The notes: generated by a model not told the origin, from the sequence alone. A stretch of DNA of 49,438 nucleotides from Alphaproteobacteria bacterium 65-37 (GCA_001897995.1 MKRV01000233.1:1-49438); one strand, 5' to 3'; positions 1-8,249 are shown, counted from the first letter of the stretch. Made by a program: numbers and translations.

Positions 1-1832
1 GAATCAAGCCATTGACCACACCAACTCAGCATAACGTGCACTTGGGATATTATGTGCTCGACTACCTGGCGCACAGCTTTCCGACTCAACTCTTCGAGCC
101 CTTCACCGATGGCGACGGCAATCTCTCCTCGCGGCCGGTCTATCGCGATGGCCAGCCTGTGCAGTGCCGAGACGCCGTCGAGCGCCGTGACCGGCTGATC
201 GAGCGGCTTGCCTCCCTTGCGCCTGTCCAGGGTGCGCTCGACCAGATCGTGCAGCGCTTCGGCACGGACATGGTCGCCGAGGTAACGGGCCGGTCGCGTC
301 GAATCGTGCGCAACGGTGACCGCCTGTGTGTCGAGAACCGTCCCGGGTCTGCCAACCTCGCCGAAGCGCAGGCCTTCATGGACGACGACAAGCGCATCCT
401 GGTGTTCAGCGACGCCGGCGGCACAGGGCGCTCGTATCATGCCGACCTCGGCGCTCGGAACCAACGCCTGCGTGTGCACTATCTGCTGGAGGCGGGTTGG
501 AAGGCGGATACGGCCATCCAGGGCTTGGGGCGCAGCAACCGGACCAACCAGGCCCAGCCGCCCTTGTTCCGGCCGATCGCCACCGACGTGAAGGCCGAGA
601 AGCGCTTCCTGTCGACCATCGCCCGCCGGCTCGACACGCTGGGCGCCATCACCAAGGGCCAGCGCCAGACCGGTGGTCAGGGCCTGTTCCGAGCCGACGA
701 TAATCTCGAGTCGCCCTATGGCCGCGCAGCCTTGCGCCAGCTCTACCTCCTGCTGTTCGCGGGCAAGGTCGAAGGGTGTTCTCTGGTGGCCTTCCAGGCA
801 GCCACCGGGCTGCATCTGACCGATCAGGACGGCAACTTGCGCGAGGAGCTGCCGCCGATCACGACGTTCCTCAATCGGCTGCTGGCCCTCACCATCGTTC
901 TTCAGAACACGTTGTTCGGTGTGTTCGAGGATCTGCTGCGCGCGAAGATTGAAGGGGCGCGGGCCTCCGGCACTTACGACGTCGGCGTCGAGACGTTGAC
1001 CGCCGAGAGCCTGACGGTGACCCGGCGCCAGGTGGTCTATGTCCATCCGACGACTGGCGCCGAGACGCAGGTATTCACGGTCCGCCGTCAGGAGCGCAAC
1101 CAGCCTGTCGCCCTGATCGAGGTATTGGACCGAGCCGCCGATCCTCGTGCGGTCCTGCTCGTCAATGCGCAGTCGGGCCGGGCGGCGGTACAGGTCCCGG
1201 CGCCTAGCGTCATGCTGGACGACGGCGAGGTCGAACGCCGCGTCCGGCTCGTGCGTCCGCTGGAGCGGACAGCCCTTTCGGTGGCGGCCCTCGAGCAGTC
1301 CCACTGGCAACGGTCGGATCAAGCTGCGTTTGCCCAAGCCTGGGCACAGGAACTCGCCGAGATACCGCCTTTCACAGAGAGCGAGCTCCATATCGTCACT
1401 GGCCTGCTGTTGCCGATCTGGAAGCGCCTGCCGGACGAGTCCATGCGGGTCTACCGGCTTCAGACCGATGCAGGCGAGCGGGTCATCGGCCGGCTGGTCT
1501 CGCCTGCCTGGGTCGTGCAGGCCGTCGGCGCCGACGACGTGAGCCTCGCGCCGGCGGATGCCTGGACCGCCGTGCTCGACGGTCGAACCATCCTCGAGCT
1601 GCAGGACGGGCTGAGCGTGCGCCGCTCCAAGGTGATGGGCCTGTTCCGGGTGGAGCTCTGCGGTTTCAGCGACGGCATGGTCGATCGCCTGAAGGCGATG
1701 GGACTGATCTCCGAGATCATTTCCTGGAAGCTGCGCCTGTTCGTGCCGACCGGCGCCGACGGGCCTTCGATCCTCGCAGAGCTGATGGAGCGCTACCCGA
1801 TCGTGCGCATCGCCGATCGGGCCGCGGTCTGA
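1..1832 (+). CDS. Strawberry-notch family helicase-like protein, C-terminal part (5' end outside window)
   Basis: The open frame runs in from before base 1, so the N-terminal Walker A half is missing and the leftmost possible start codons are unlikely to be the true start. The visible ~610 residues carry the helicase C-terminal motifs of the strawberry-notch (Sno) family: a stretch FSDAGGTGRSYHAD around residue 135, then QGLGRSNRTNQAQ, which is motif VI with its Arg pair. The remaining ~400 residues are the family's long C-terminal extension. Known: large Sno-like proteins (about 1,400 residues) are standard backbone genes of rhizobial ICEs and large plasmids, with no proven function. The downstream Toprim gene starts 10 bp after its stop, so the two are probably co-transcribed. 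Helicase activity is inferred from motifs only. Confidence 0.85.
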   Translation, partial: IKPLTTPTQHNVHLGYYVLDYLAHSFPTQLFEPFTDGDGNLSSRPVYRDGQPVQCRDAVERRDRLIERLASLAPVQGALDQIVQRFGTDMVAEVTGRSRRIVRNGDRLCVENRPGSANLAEAQAFMDDDKRILVFSDAGGTGRSYHADLGARNQRLRVHYLLEAGWKADTAIQGLGRSNRTNQAQPPLFRPIATDVKAEKRFLSTIARRLDTLGAITKGQRQTGGQGLFRADDNLESPYGRAALRQLYLLLFAGKVEGCSLVAFQAATGLHLTDQDGNLREELPPITTFLNRLLALTIVLQNTLFGVFEDLLRAKIEGARASGTYDVGVETLTAESLTVTRRQVVYVHPTTGAETQVFTVRRQERNQPVALIEVLDRAADPRAVLLVNAQSGRAAVQVPAPSVMLDDGEVERRVRLVRPLERTALSVAALEQSHWQRSDQAAFAQAWAQELAEIPPFTESELHIVTGLLLPIWKRLPDESMRVYRLQTDAGERVIGRLVSPAWVVQAVGADDVSLAPADAWTAVLDGRTILELQDGLSVRRSKVMGLFRVELCGFSDGMVDRLKAMGLISEIISWKLRLFVPTGADGPSILAELMERYPIVRIADRAAV

Positions 1833-1842
1833 GGGCGCGGCC

Positions 1843-2883
1843 ATGTCGTCGCACGCCGCCGACCTGGCCCGCCTCCTCGCGCGCAACGCCGAGGCGGTCT
1901 GCCGCCACTACCTCTCAAACGGCCATCGCGAGGGCCGCTACTGGCTGGTCGGCGATGTCGCCAACACAAAGGGCCGCAGCCTGTTCGTGCGCCTGAGCGG
2001 CCCGGACTATGGCAAGGGTGCTGCCGGGCATTGGACCGACGCCGCCACGGGGCAGCATGGCGATCTTCTGGACCTAATCGCCCTCAATCGCGGCGTCAAT
2101 CGCTTGCGAGATGCCCTCGACGAGGCGCGTACGTTCCTCGCCTTGCCGTCCGACCGGCTCGTTGCCCGGCAGGATCGATTCCCTGCACCTCGCGGCTCGC
2201 CCGAATCTGCACGACGGCTCTACGCCATGTCTCGCCCGATCACCGGCACCTTGGCGCAGACCTACCTGCACAGTCGCGGCATCACGACTGTGTCCCAAGG
2301 CGATCCGCTGCGCTTCCATCCGCGCTGCTACTACCGCCCCGACGAGCACAGTCCGACGGAGACCTTGCCGGCACTGATAGCCGCCGTCACCGATCATGAC
2401 GGCACGATCACCGGAGCACACCGCACCTGGCTCGATCGGTCAGGTCACGACAAGGCGCCGATCGCTTCACCGCGACGGGCCATGGGCCATCTTCTCGGGC
2501 ACGGCGTGCGCTTCGGCGTGGCCGACGACGTCATGGCCGCCGGGGAAGGGATCGAGACCATGCTGTCGCTGCGCATGATCGTACCGACTCTGCCGATGGT
2601 GGCCGCGCTCTCGGCCAACCACCTCGCCGCGCTGCTGCTTTCCCCGACACTGCGCCGTCTCTATGTCGCCCGCGACGCCGATTCAGCCGGTGATGCTGCG
2701 ATGGCCAGCCTGTGCAACCGCGCAGAAGCCGCCGGGATCGAGCCGTTCGTCCTGTCGCCCTGCTTCGACGACTTCAACGAGGATCTCCGCCGCCTGGGAA
2801 TCGAATGGCTCCAGGCATCGGTGCGCCGGCAGCTCGTCCCGCAGGACGTGGTTCGCTTCCTGGCCTCGGCCGTGACGGGATGA
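1843..2883 (+). CDS. DUF7146/Toprim domain protein (primase-like)
   Basis: 346 residues. The N-terminal third (motifs GRSLFVRLSGPDYGKGAAGHWTD and HGDLLDLI) matches the DUF7146 region that precedes Toprim domains in ICE and plasmid proteins; the C-terminal half has the Toprim signature: GEGIETMLSLR near residue 235 (catalytic Glu) and VARDADSAGDAA near residue 276 (metal-binding DxD). Toprim domains bind Mg2+ for nucleotidyl transfer or DNA cleavage in primases and topoisomerases. No zinc-finger Cys cluster is obvious, so it is shorter than a full DnaG-type primase. It sits 10 bp behind the Sno-like gene. Likely role: DNA processing or replication of the excised or transferred ICE; inferred. 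Confidence 0.88.
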   Translation: MSSHAADLARLLARNAEAVCRHYLSNGHREGRYWLVGDVANTKGRSLFVRLSGPDYGKGAAGHWTDAATGQHGDLLDLIALNRGVNRLRDALDEARTFLALPSDRLVARQDRFPAPRGSPESARRLYAMSRPITGTLAQTYLHSRGITTVSQGDPLRFHPRCYYRPDEHSPTETLPALIAAVTDHDGTITGAHRTWLDRSGHDKAPIASPRRAMGHLLGHGVRFGVADDVMAAGEGIETMLSLRMIVPTLPMVAALSANHLAALLLSPTLRRLYVARDADSAGDAAMASLCNRAEAAGIEPFVLSPCFDDFNEDLRRLGIEWLQASVRRQLVPQDVVRFLASAVTG

Positions 2884-3183
2884 GCACGGGCACGGTGAAC
2901 CGCTTCGTACTCGGTCGCTCTTCTGCCCTTGGGATCGGACGGGAGCGCGCCCGGCCTTCTAGAGGGGCGATCGGACGGCAGGCAGCCCGCTCCCGCAACG
3001 GCGGTCCTGCGGCTTTCTTCCCCTGCCGGCTGCGCCGGCATTCCTCGCGAGGCAAGAAAGCCTTGGTCCGCCGTCCTCCGCTCTGCTCCGGCCGCAAGCG
3101 CGGTGCGGGACCGTTCCGCCCGCCGTCTGTCGACGCCCACGAAGGCCGCGATGGGCGCGGCCGATCCGACAAAGGACAGCATC
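2884..3183 (+). other. 300-bp intergenic leader before the DUF2493 gene
   Basis: No convincing gene. Overlapping open frames here lack ribosome-binding sites and family resemblance. The stretch holds the structured element at 3011-3162, whose sequence recurs upstream of the DUF736 gene. Confidence 0.6.
3011..3162 (+). ncRNA. Candidate structured RNA leader, copy 1
   Basis: Stems visible in order: outer stem GGCTTTCTT (3011-3019) with AAGAAAGCC (3054-3062); inside it hairpin TGCCGGC-TGC-GCCGGCA (3024-3040) and the palindrome CCTCGCGAGG (3043-3052), giving a three-way junction. Then a conserved single-stranded block CCTCCGCTCTGCTCCGGCC (from 3075), a short CCGC-AAGC-GCGG hairpin, and a terminal 7-bp stem GGCCGCG/CGCGGCC (3144-3162) ending 21 bases before the DUF2493 ATG. 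Copy 2 (5923-6069) has the same fold with different paired bases, so the structure itself appears selected. Probably a cis-acting leader on the mRNA of the downstream gene. A palindromic DNA-level protein-binding site is the alternative, but does not explain the distal stems. Confidence 0.6.
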
Positions 3184-4119
3184 ATGGCGACCGACCGCGA
3201 TCCCGAATTCGAGCCCGTGCACGCATCATCCCCGACCGATCACGTACTCACCGAGCTGCAGCTCCATGGCCACCGTCCCTTCCAGGACGAGCCCGACCCC
3301 CGGCCATTGCCGGAAGCCAACACCATCACCGGCGCCGTCGTCGACATCTTCGATGCGATCGTTTCGACCCTCACCGACACCCGTCTCGAGCCCGATCTCG
3401 AGGAGCTGCTATGGTCGACCGTCAACTTGTTCCATCGCGCCGTCGACCGTATCGAGCGTGAGCTCGATGGCAACGAGCAGGCGCAGCGTCGAAGCCAGAA
3501 GGAGCAGAACGGCTCGGAGGTCCGTTCCGTCGAGCTGGAGCGTCTCGTCTCCGAAGGGCTGACCCTTATCGAACGCCGCAACGCCCTGGAGCTCTTCCGC
3601 GACCAGGCCGCCGATCGCTTCGAGGTCCAGACTGGCTCAGCCTGGCGGCCGCGCACCGGGTCGATGGTTAACCATCGGGCTCTTACCGCCGCGATGATCG
3701 ACAGCCGCGAGTTCCTGGCCGCTCGTCGCCGCGCCGAGACCGAGCTGCTCGTTCCAGCCGGTCCCAAGATCGCCTTCACCGGTGGCGCCGACTTCAACGA
3801 CCATCCGCTCGTCTGGGCCACGCTCGACAAGGTCCGCGCCAAGCATCCCGATATGGTCTTGCTGCATGGCGGCTCGCCGACCGGCGCCGAGCGCATTGCC
3901 GCCCGCTGGGCCGACACCCGCAAGGTGCCGCACATCCCGTTCAAGCCGGACTGGACCCGTCACGCCAAGGCCGCACCCTTCAAGCGCAACGACCAGATTC
4001 TGGAAGTCCTGCCGATCGGCGTCATCGTGTTCCCGGGCTCAGGCATCCAGGAGAACCTCGCCGACAAGGCACGCAAGCTGGGCATACCGGTCTGGCGCTT
4101 TGGTTCGGGTGGCGCGTGA
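3184..4119 (+). CDS. DUF2493 domain protein (SLOG-like fold)
   Basis: 311 residues from ATG 3184, chosen because it follows AAAGGA (3171-3176) and because the sequence further upstream is the shared leader element. Residues ~1-190 are helical and charged, with no family I recognise. Residues ~195-311 form the DUF2493 domain: KIAFTGGADFND, then LHGGSPTGAERIAARWA, typical of the Rossmann-like SLOG/YAcAr nucleotide-binding fold. Known: SLOG proteins are proposed to bind or make nucleotide-derived signals, and DUF2493 genes are a regular backbone component of rhizobial ICEs. Exact function is unknown. Its expression is probably governed by the structured leader upstream. Confidence 0.88.
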   Translation: MATDRDPEFEPVHASSPTDHVLTELQLHGHRPFQDEPDPRPLPEANTITGAVVDIFDAIVSTLTDTRLEPDLEELLWSTVNLFHRAVDRIERELDGNEQAQRRSQKEQNGSEVRSVELERLVSEGLTLIERRNALELFRDQAADRFEVQTGSAWRPRTGSMVNHRALTAAMIDSREFLAARRRAETELLVPAGPKIAFTGGADFNDHPLVWATLDKVRAKHPDMVLLHGGSPTGAERIAARWADTRKVPHIPFKPDWTRHAKAAPFKRNDQILEVLPIGVIVFPGSGIQENLADKARKLGIPVWRFGSGGA

Positions 4120-4131
4120 GCGCCATCTCTT

Positions 4132-4171
4132 CTCTTGCTCACGGCGATAGCCGGACCCTTGAGAGCAAGAG
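4132..4171 (+). promoter_or_regulatory. Perfect 9-bp hairpin between DUF2493 gene and radC
   Basis: CTCTTGCTC (4132-4140) pairs with GAGCAAGAG (4163-4171) around a 22-base loop that itself contains GGC-GATA-GCC. No T-run follows, so it is not a standard terminator. A leader or attenuator for radC is possible. Confidence 0.35.
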
Positions 4172-4254
4172 GAAGGCCGGGAGCGGGTGAGCCGCTGGGC
4201 CTTCAGAGAGAGCGGGCGGCGGCTCGCCCTTTACTGCTCTCCGGGACATGATCC

Positions 4255-4935
4255 ATGTCTATATCAACTTTGACTTCTACTTCCGCATCGTTGAGCCAAG
4301 GTCCCGTCATGCAGGGCGGTCTTGCCGTTCTGCCGGCGCAAGAGACGGAAGAGCAGGATTTGCTCGCCGGATTGCTGGCGTCACAACAAGGCAAGGCGTG
4401 CGCGTCCGCCCTCTTGCAGCACTTTCCCAGCATTGGCCATGTCATCAGCGCCGAAGCGGCGCAGCTTCGCGCATTCGGATTGTCAGGCCGTGACATCGCC
4501 GCGTTTCGGCTGGTCCGGGAGATCGCGTGCCGCATGGCCAAAGCCGAGGTGCGCAGCCGGCCGGTGCTCGGCAACTGGCAGGCGCTGATCGCCTACCTGC
4601 AGACGGCAATGGCTTACGAGCAGGTCGAACAGTTTCGAATCCTGTTTCTTGATACCAAGAACAATCTCATCGCCGACGAGGTGCAGCAGCACGGCACCGT
4701 CAATCACACGCCCGTCTACCCGCGCGAGGTCCTGAAGCGTGCCTTGGTCCTCAACGCCACTGCGCTCATCGCGGTGCACAATCATCCCAGTGGCGATCCC
4801 AAGCCGTCCCGGGCCGACATCGAGATGACGCGCGAACTGAAAGCAGCCGGCAAGGCTCTCGAAGTTGAGCTGCACGACCACGTCGTGATCGGGCACGGAA
4901 CCCATGCCTCCTTCCGGTCGCTTGGACTGCTCTAG
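4255..4935 (+). CDS. radC: RadC family (JAB/MPN domain) protein
   Basis: 226 residues from ATG 4255. An in-frame ATG at 4309 is an alternative start that would drop an unconserved Ser/Thr-rich leader. The N-terminal half carries the helix-hairpin-helix-like part (FPSIGHVISAEAAQLRAFG), the C-terminal half the JAB/MPN domain with HNHPSGDPKPSRAD near residue 177, an intact JAMM metal motif (H-x-H-x7-S-x2-D). Known: RadC was named for DNA repair, a role later withdrawn; RadC genes are abundant on mobile elements and are used as accessory or anti-restriction-like factors. Here it belongs to the ICE backbone. Metal-dependent hydrolase activity is inferred from the motif. Confidence 0.92.
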   Translation: MSISTLTSTSASLSQGPVMQGGLAVLPAQETEEQDLLAGLLASQQGKACASALLQHFPSIGHVISAEAAQLRAFGLSGRDIAAFRLVREIACRMAKAEVRSRPVLGNWQALIAYLQTAMAYEQVEQFRILFLDTKNNLIADEVQQHGTVNHTPVYPREVLKRALVLNATALIAVHNHPSGDPKPSRADIEMTRELKAAGKALEVELHDHVVIGHGTHASFRSLGLL

Positions 4936-5083
4936 AACGATGCCGGGAACGGCGGTGCTCGCTTCGGCTCGGGCGGTGGGCAAAGCGCCGCCTTTTGGCC
5001 AACTTCACATCCGAAAGTTAATCGATCGCGCCATGGTGGTGGTGGAAGGCGCAACCGTTTGACCTTCGTCACGGAGTTCCACC

Positions 5084-5560
5084 ATGCTTGGCATCGGCAT
5101 CGTTCTCAGCATTTTCGGCCTCGGCTTCTTCTGCTGGTTGCTGTTCACGCTCGCCGTCTATGCGCTCCCCTTCCTTGCCGGACTGGCGGCGGGCCTCGCT
5201 GCCCTTCAAAGCGGAGCTGGTGTCGTCGGCGGGCTCGTCGTGGGATTCCTTGTAGGTGGCGCGACCTTGGCACTCGGGCAGATGGCCTTCGCCACTGCCC
5301 GTAAACCGCTGATCCGCATCATCATCGGCCTGCTCTACGCCGTGCCGGCAGCGGTCGCCGGCTATCAGGTGTCGTTTGCGCTGGCCGGAATCGGCATGTC
5401 GAATGGCGGGTGGCAGACGGCATTCGCCGTGATGGGTGCCGTTCTCTCTGGCTGCACGGCCTTCTCGCGCATGGCGCTGTTTGCCACGCCGCCGGACGGA
5501 CAGGGCACCGGGGGCGCTTACTCGCCTGCTGACGAGCGGCTGCACCACCAGGGCCGCTGA
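5084..5560 (+). CDS. Small polytopic membrane protein of ICE backbone
   Basis: 158 residues with about four hydrophobic helices: residues ~3-24, 27-45 or so, 48-68 (Gly/Ala/Val-rich), 76-103 and a last one near 110-130. The C-terminal 30 residues are polar. ATG 5084 is preceded by GGAG (5074-5077). No catalytic motif. Proteins of this layout occur between radC and the DUF736 gene in related elements, but I do not recognise a named family. Inner-membrane location is predicted from hydrophobicity; role unknown, possibly surface exclusion or envelope maintenance, which is speculation. Confidence 0.7.
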   Translation: MLGIGIVLSIFGLGFFCWLLFTLAVYALPFLAGLAAGLAALQSGAGVVGGLVVGFLVGGATLALGQMAFATARKPLIRIIIGLLYAVPAAVAGYQVSFALAGIGMSNGGWQTAFAVMGAVLSGCTAFSRMALFATPPDGQGTGGAYSPADERLHHQGR

Positions 5561-6096
5561 CGCTCTCTGCGTTCCCAATCATCGAAGAAATTGACGAAGA
5601 TCGGCGCGGTGATTGTTCGTCTCGACCCAACAGGAGACCGCAGCCCTGGATGACCGCTTCGATCCTTCCTCCGACGCCGCCGACAGTGAGCCGGTGAGGC
5701 GCATTGCTTTGCGACCAGTTGGGCTGAGACGATGCCGTCCTTTTTCTACGCCACGGCCGCCTTTTCTTCGCCCGTGATGCCGGTGCTCTTGCGCAGGACC
5801 CTTCAGGTTGGCCACGACTTCTCCGGAGGATGCTGTTCGGCGCACGACCCACGGCCTCTCCTTGGCTGATCTGGCCAGAGGACGGCTGCGCCTCGATCGC
5901 CTGAGCCGCAACGGCGGCGGTTCGACTTTCTTCCCCTGGGCTTCGCCCATTCCTCGCGAGGCAAGAAAGTCGCCCCGCCGCCATCCTCCGCTCTGCTCCG
6001 GCCCGTGAACGGGTGCGGCGTCGATCGCCTCCGGCCTGCAGATCGCCATCGAGGCCGCGATGGTCGCGGGGCTCGAAACAGCACAGGAGAAGTCAC
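5561..6096 (+). other. 536-bp non-coding stretch before the DUF736 gene
   Basis: No gene found. The first 330 bases have short frames only, without ribosome-binding sites or recognisable products. The second part holds copy 2 of the structured leader (5923-6069). Confidence 0.6.
5923..6069 (+). ncRNA. Candidate structured RNA leader, copy 2
   Basis: Same order of helices as copy 1: CGACTTTCTT (5923-5932) with AAGAAAGTCG (5963-5972); TGGGC-TTC-GCCCA (5937-5949); CCTCGCGAGG (5952-5961); conserved block CCTCCGCTCTGCTCCGGCC; hairpin CCCGT-GA-ACGGG (6003-6014); terminal CCGCG/CGCGG (6055-6069), 27 bases before the DUF736 ATG. Compared with copy 1 the outer stem changes GGC/GCC to CGAC/GTCG, and the second hairpin changes both arms while still pairing. 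That is compensatory change and points to RNA structure. Confidence 0.6.
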
Positions 6097-6420
6097 ATGG
6101 CCAACATCGGTTCCTTCAAGAAGTCCGGCAACGAGTACCAGGGCGAGATCGTCACCCTGAGCGTCCAGACCAAGGGCGTGCGCATCGTCCCCGAGGTCAA
6201 TCGGTCCAACGACAACGCCCCCAGCCACCGGGTGTTCGTCGGCCGCGCCGAGATCGGGGCCGCCTGGTCGAAGCGCTCCAACGAGGGGCGCGACTATCTC
6301 TCGCTCAAGCTCGACGATCCGAGCTTCAACGCCCCGATCTTCGCCAACCTGTTCGATGACGAGGACGGCGAGGGCTTCACCCTGATCTGGTCGCGCAGCC
6401 GCCGGAAGAACGGCGAGTAG
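6097..6420 (+). CDS. DUF736 family protein
   Basis: 107 residues from ATG 6097, preceded by AGGAGAAG. Family hallmarks: start MANIGSFKKSGNEYQGEI, an internal SNDNAPSHRVFVGRAEIGAAW, and the end block DDPSFNAPIFANLFDD. Known: DUF736 is a small single-domain family almost confined to alphaproteobacterial ICEs and plasmids; function unknown, with an OB-like beta-rich character often suggested. It is monocistronic here: structured leader in front and a strong terminator 15 bp behind. Confidence 0.93.
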   Translation: MANIGSFKKSGNEYQGEIVTLSVQTKGVRIVPEVNRSNDNAPSHRVFVGRAEIGAAWSKRSNEGRDYLSLKLDDPSFNAPIFANLFDDEDGEGFTLIWSRSRRKNGE

Positions 6421-6435
6421 GCCGACACCCCACAG

Positions 6436-6469
6436 CCCCGCCCGGGTCCGCCGGGCGGGGTTTCTCTTT
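6436..6469 (+). terminator. Rho-independent terminator after DUF736 gene
   Basis: Perfect 10-bp stem CCCCGCCCGG (6436-6445) / CCGGGCGGGG (6451-6460), 5-base loop, then TTTCTCTTT. Confidence 0.9.
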
Positions 6470-6663
6470 GCCCGCCAGGCGCGAGAAGGCCGCGCAACCA
6501 GGAAGAACGGCACGGGGTGATCACGAACGCTCCCAGCGTTAAGGATGCGAAATGCGACGCTCGCGCCTGTGCACAAACGTCTCAAAAGTGCCGCGGCCGC
6601 GCATTCGTCACAAAGTGCAGTGTCTGGTGCCGAGACGATCCCAATCCTATGGATTGACTTCAT

Positions 6664-6678
6664 GTTCTCATTTTGTTC
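6664..6678 (+). promoter_or_regulatory. LexA (SOS) box, alphaproteobacterial type
   Basis: GTTCTCATTTTGTTC fits GTTC-N7-GTTC, the LexA operator of Alphaproteobacteria (established). It lies 46 bases before the GTG proposed as start of the next gene, the right place for a promoter operator. This suggests DNA-damage control of the three-gene unit at 6725-7898. Confidence 0.7.
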
Positions 6679-6724
6679 TCTATGTTCCAGAGTAATCGCC
6701 GATCAATGGAAGCGCGAGGCGAAG

Positions 6725-6967
6725 GTGATCTCTCCATCCGCGGACCTTCACGACGTCTGGAAATCCCATCAGCCGCTGGGCGTCGCGTGCAAGCACTGCC
6801 AGCACCGGGCGCTCGTTGCGAGAGAGCGCATCGGCGCGCGCCAAGGCAACTTGCACTGCGTCGATACGCTCAAGTTCCGGTGCACCAAGTGCAAGCGCCA
6901 CATTGTCGAGCTCCACCTGTTTCCGGATCACAGAAGCGCCAAACGCTTCATGGCGGAGTACCGGTGA
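6725..6967 (+). CDS. Small zinc-ribbon-like protein, first gene of SOS-type unit
   Basis: 80 residues from GTG 6725, chosen because GCGAGG (6713-6718) sits just upstream and because earlier in-frame starts (ATG 6662) overlap the LexA box. The protein has two Cys pairs, CKHC and CTKC, separated by ~30 residues, plus HCVD between them, a layout that suggests a zinc ribbon. I do not recognise a family. It overlaps the next gene by TGATG (stop 6965-6967, ATG 6967), so translation is coupled. Possible role: DNA- or protein-binding accessory factor in a damage-induced operon; inferred from context only. Confidence 0.55.
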   Translation: MISPSADLHDVWKSHQPLGVACKHCQHRALVARERIGARQGNLHCVDTLKFRCTKCKRHIVELHLFPDHRSAKRFMAEYR

Positions 6968-7542
6968 TGGGGCCGCTGGCCGAGCGCGTGCATCGTGGCT
7001 ACGGCCCATCTACCGGGGTGGAATGCTGTCATTCTATCAGGGTGGCGCGGATCGCCCGCGGCAACCTTACCCCTGCGGAGAAGGGCAGGATCAACGAATG
7101 CGCCGCACGCATGGACACTCAATGGCGCGGCGGCCACTTCAACGGGTTCGAGTACTTTCATTTCCGGCTTCCGGAGCACGGTGTCGCCATGGCCGCGTTC
7201 ATCTTGAAGGAACGCCTGCATCGGCTTGTGCCGGGAAGCACCTGCGCGCCGACGGCAGGCGAAGTCGAGGCCGAATGGCGTCGGATGGCCGAACAGCGCG
7301 AAGCCATTCTTGCCTGGGCGAGAGCCAGCAAGGCGCTAATGGAGATCGTGCAGACCTATCGCTTCGAGCGGCGACAGGGCGCGCGTTCCCCCGACGCGCA
7401 TGCTGCCGCCGCCAGGATCGTCGAGCAACTCGACCGCTCGGTCACCGACCCCAGGACTTACTCCGGCGTGTGCATCGAATGGGCAGAGCGGGAGTACCGG
7501 CAATGGTTCTGGCGCTGCGCGCCGAACCATCAGGTGCTGTAG
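6967..7542 (+). CDS. Hypothetical protein, second gene of SOS-type unit
   Basis: 191 residues from ATG 6967, which overlaps the preceding stop codon. No domain recognised. Residues ~24-50 (RIARGNLTPAEKGRINECAARMD) and ~105-160 are predicted helical and charged; a Trp/Arg-rich tail (EYRQWFWRCAPNH) closes it. Codon use fits the host. Its neighbours, one overlapping on each side, and the LexA box upstream suggest it belongs to a damage-responsive unit. Function unknown. Confidence 0.6.
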   Translation: MGPLAERVHRGYGPSTGVECCHSIRVARIARGNLTPAEKGRINECAARMDTQWRGGHFNGFEYFHFRLPEHGVAMAAFILKERLHRLVPGSTCAPTAGEVEAEWRRMAEQREAILAWARASKALMEIVQTYRFERRQGARSPDAHAAAARIVEQLDRSVTDPRTYSGVCIEWAEREYRQWFWRCAPNHQVL

Positions 7543-7898
7543 CCGAGTCAGCGCAGGACACCGCCTTGGAACTCTCAAGGGACCGCTTCGTCGATCAGTT
7601 CGCGATAACCTTCGGCGTGCATTGCCTACGGCACTGGTCGACGCGCCACACGGCGGCGCCGACCTATCTTGCGCCGTGCTTCTACGGGTGGATCAAGACC
7701 AACGGCGGCCTGATCGGGCTCTCTCCGGCCGAATTCGCCGAGGTGGCGGAGCCGGTCATCGAGGACGTGCATCGCCTCACGCCCAAGGGCCAGCGGCCGG
7801 ATGCAAGGCTGGTCGCGGGCCGGCTCTACGATGCGCTGGACGCGGCAAAGGTCGAGGTCACGCTCAAGCCATTCGCAATGGTGACAGCCGCGCGGTAA
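7503..7898 (+). CDS. Hypothetical protein, third gene of SOS-type unit
   Basis: 131 residues from ATG 7503, overlapping the previous gene by 40 bases in another frame; a later start cannot be excluded. No family recognised. The body (residues ~24-115) looks globular: FVDQFAITFGVHCLRHWSTRH, then FYGWIKTNGGLIGLSPAEF and a helical end with DARLVAGRLYDALDAAKVEV. A perfect GGCCGCG/CGCGGCC hairpin lies ~95 bp after its stop (7994-8012). Function unknown; probably the last gene of the LexA-controlled unit. Confidence 0.55.
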   Translation: MVLALRAEPSGAVAESAQDTALELSRDRFVDQFAITFGVHCLRHWSTRHTAAPTYLAPCFYGWIKTNGGLIGLSPAEFAEVAEPVIEDVHRLTPKGQRPDARLVAGRLYDALDAAKVEVTLKPFAMVTAAR

Positions 7899-8249
7899 GA
7901 CGGCCGCGTCTGACGCTGTGCCCGGTGAATCGCCTGCGCCAACTTGGGGGAATGGTGTGGGTCAGCACTCACATTGTTTCTTCCATCGACTTCGGCCGCG
8001 GCAATCGCGGCCTTCAGGTCGAGGCGTTGGCGACGACGGAGACGGGTGCATCGTTCGCGATCGGAACGAAGAGGAGAAGCGCTTTAGCGCTTGCACCAGT
8101 CAGCCGACGACCGCTGCGCCAACGCCTCAAGAAGGGCGAGTTGGTGAGGTGACGCGGAGGAAGCAAGCCGCTGACTGGCTGTCGCTTTTGACACCTGTTG
8201 AGTCGGGCGGCACAGTGTTCAAGATGAGATTGGGCGGCAACAACTAGCG
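7899..8249 (+). other. 351-bp stretch without a supported gene
   Basis: Contains hairpin GGCCGCG-GCAAT-CGCGGCC (7994-8012) and a second one, AAGCGCT-TT-AGCGCTT (8077-8092). Neither has a T-run. A 109-codon open frame here has atypical composition and no ribosome-binding site. Confidence 0.5.

Noticed and set aside
7918..8247. 109-codon plus-strand frame before the HNH gene
   Set aside because: Low-complexity, no ribosome-binding site, lies across two hairpins.
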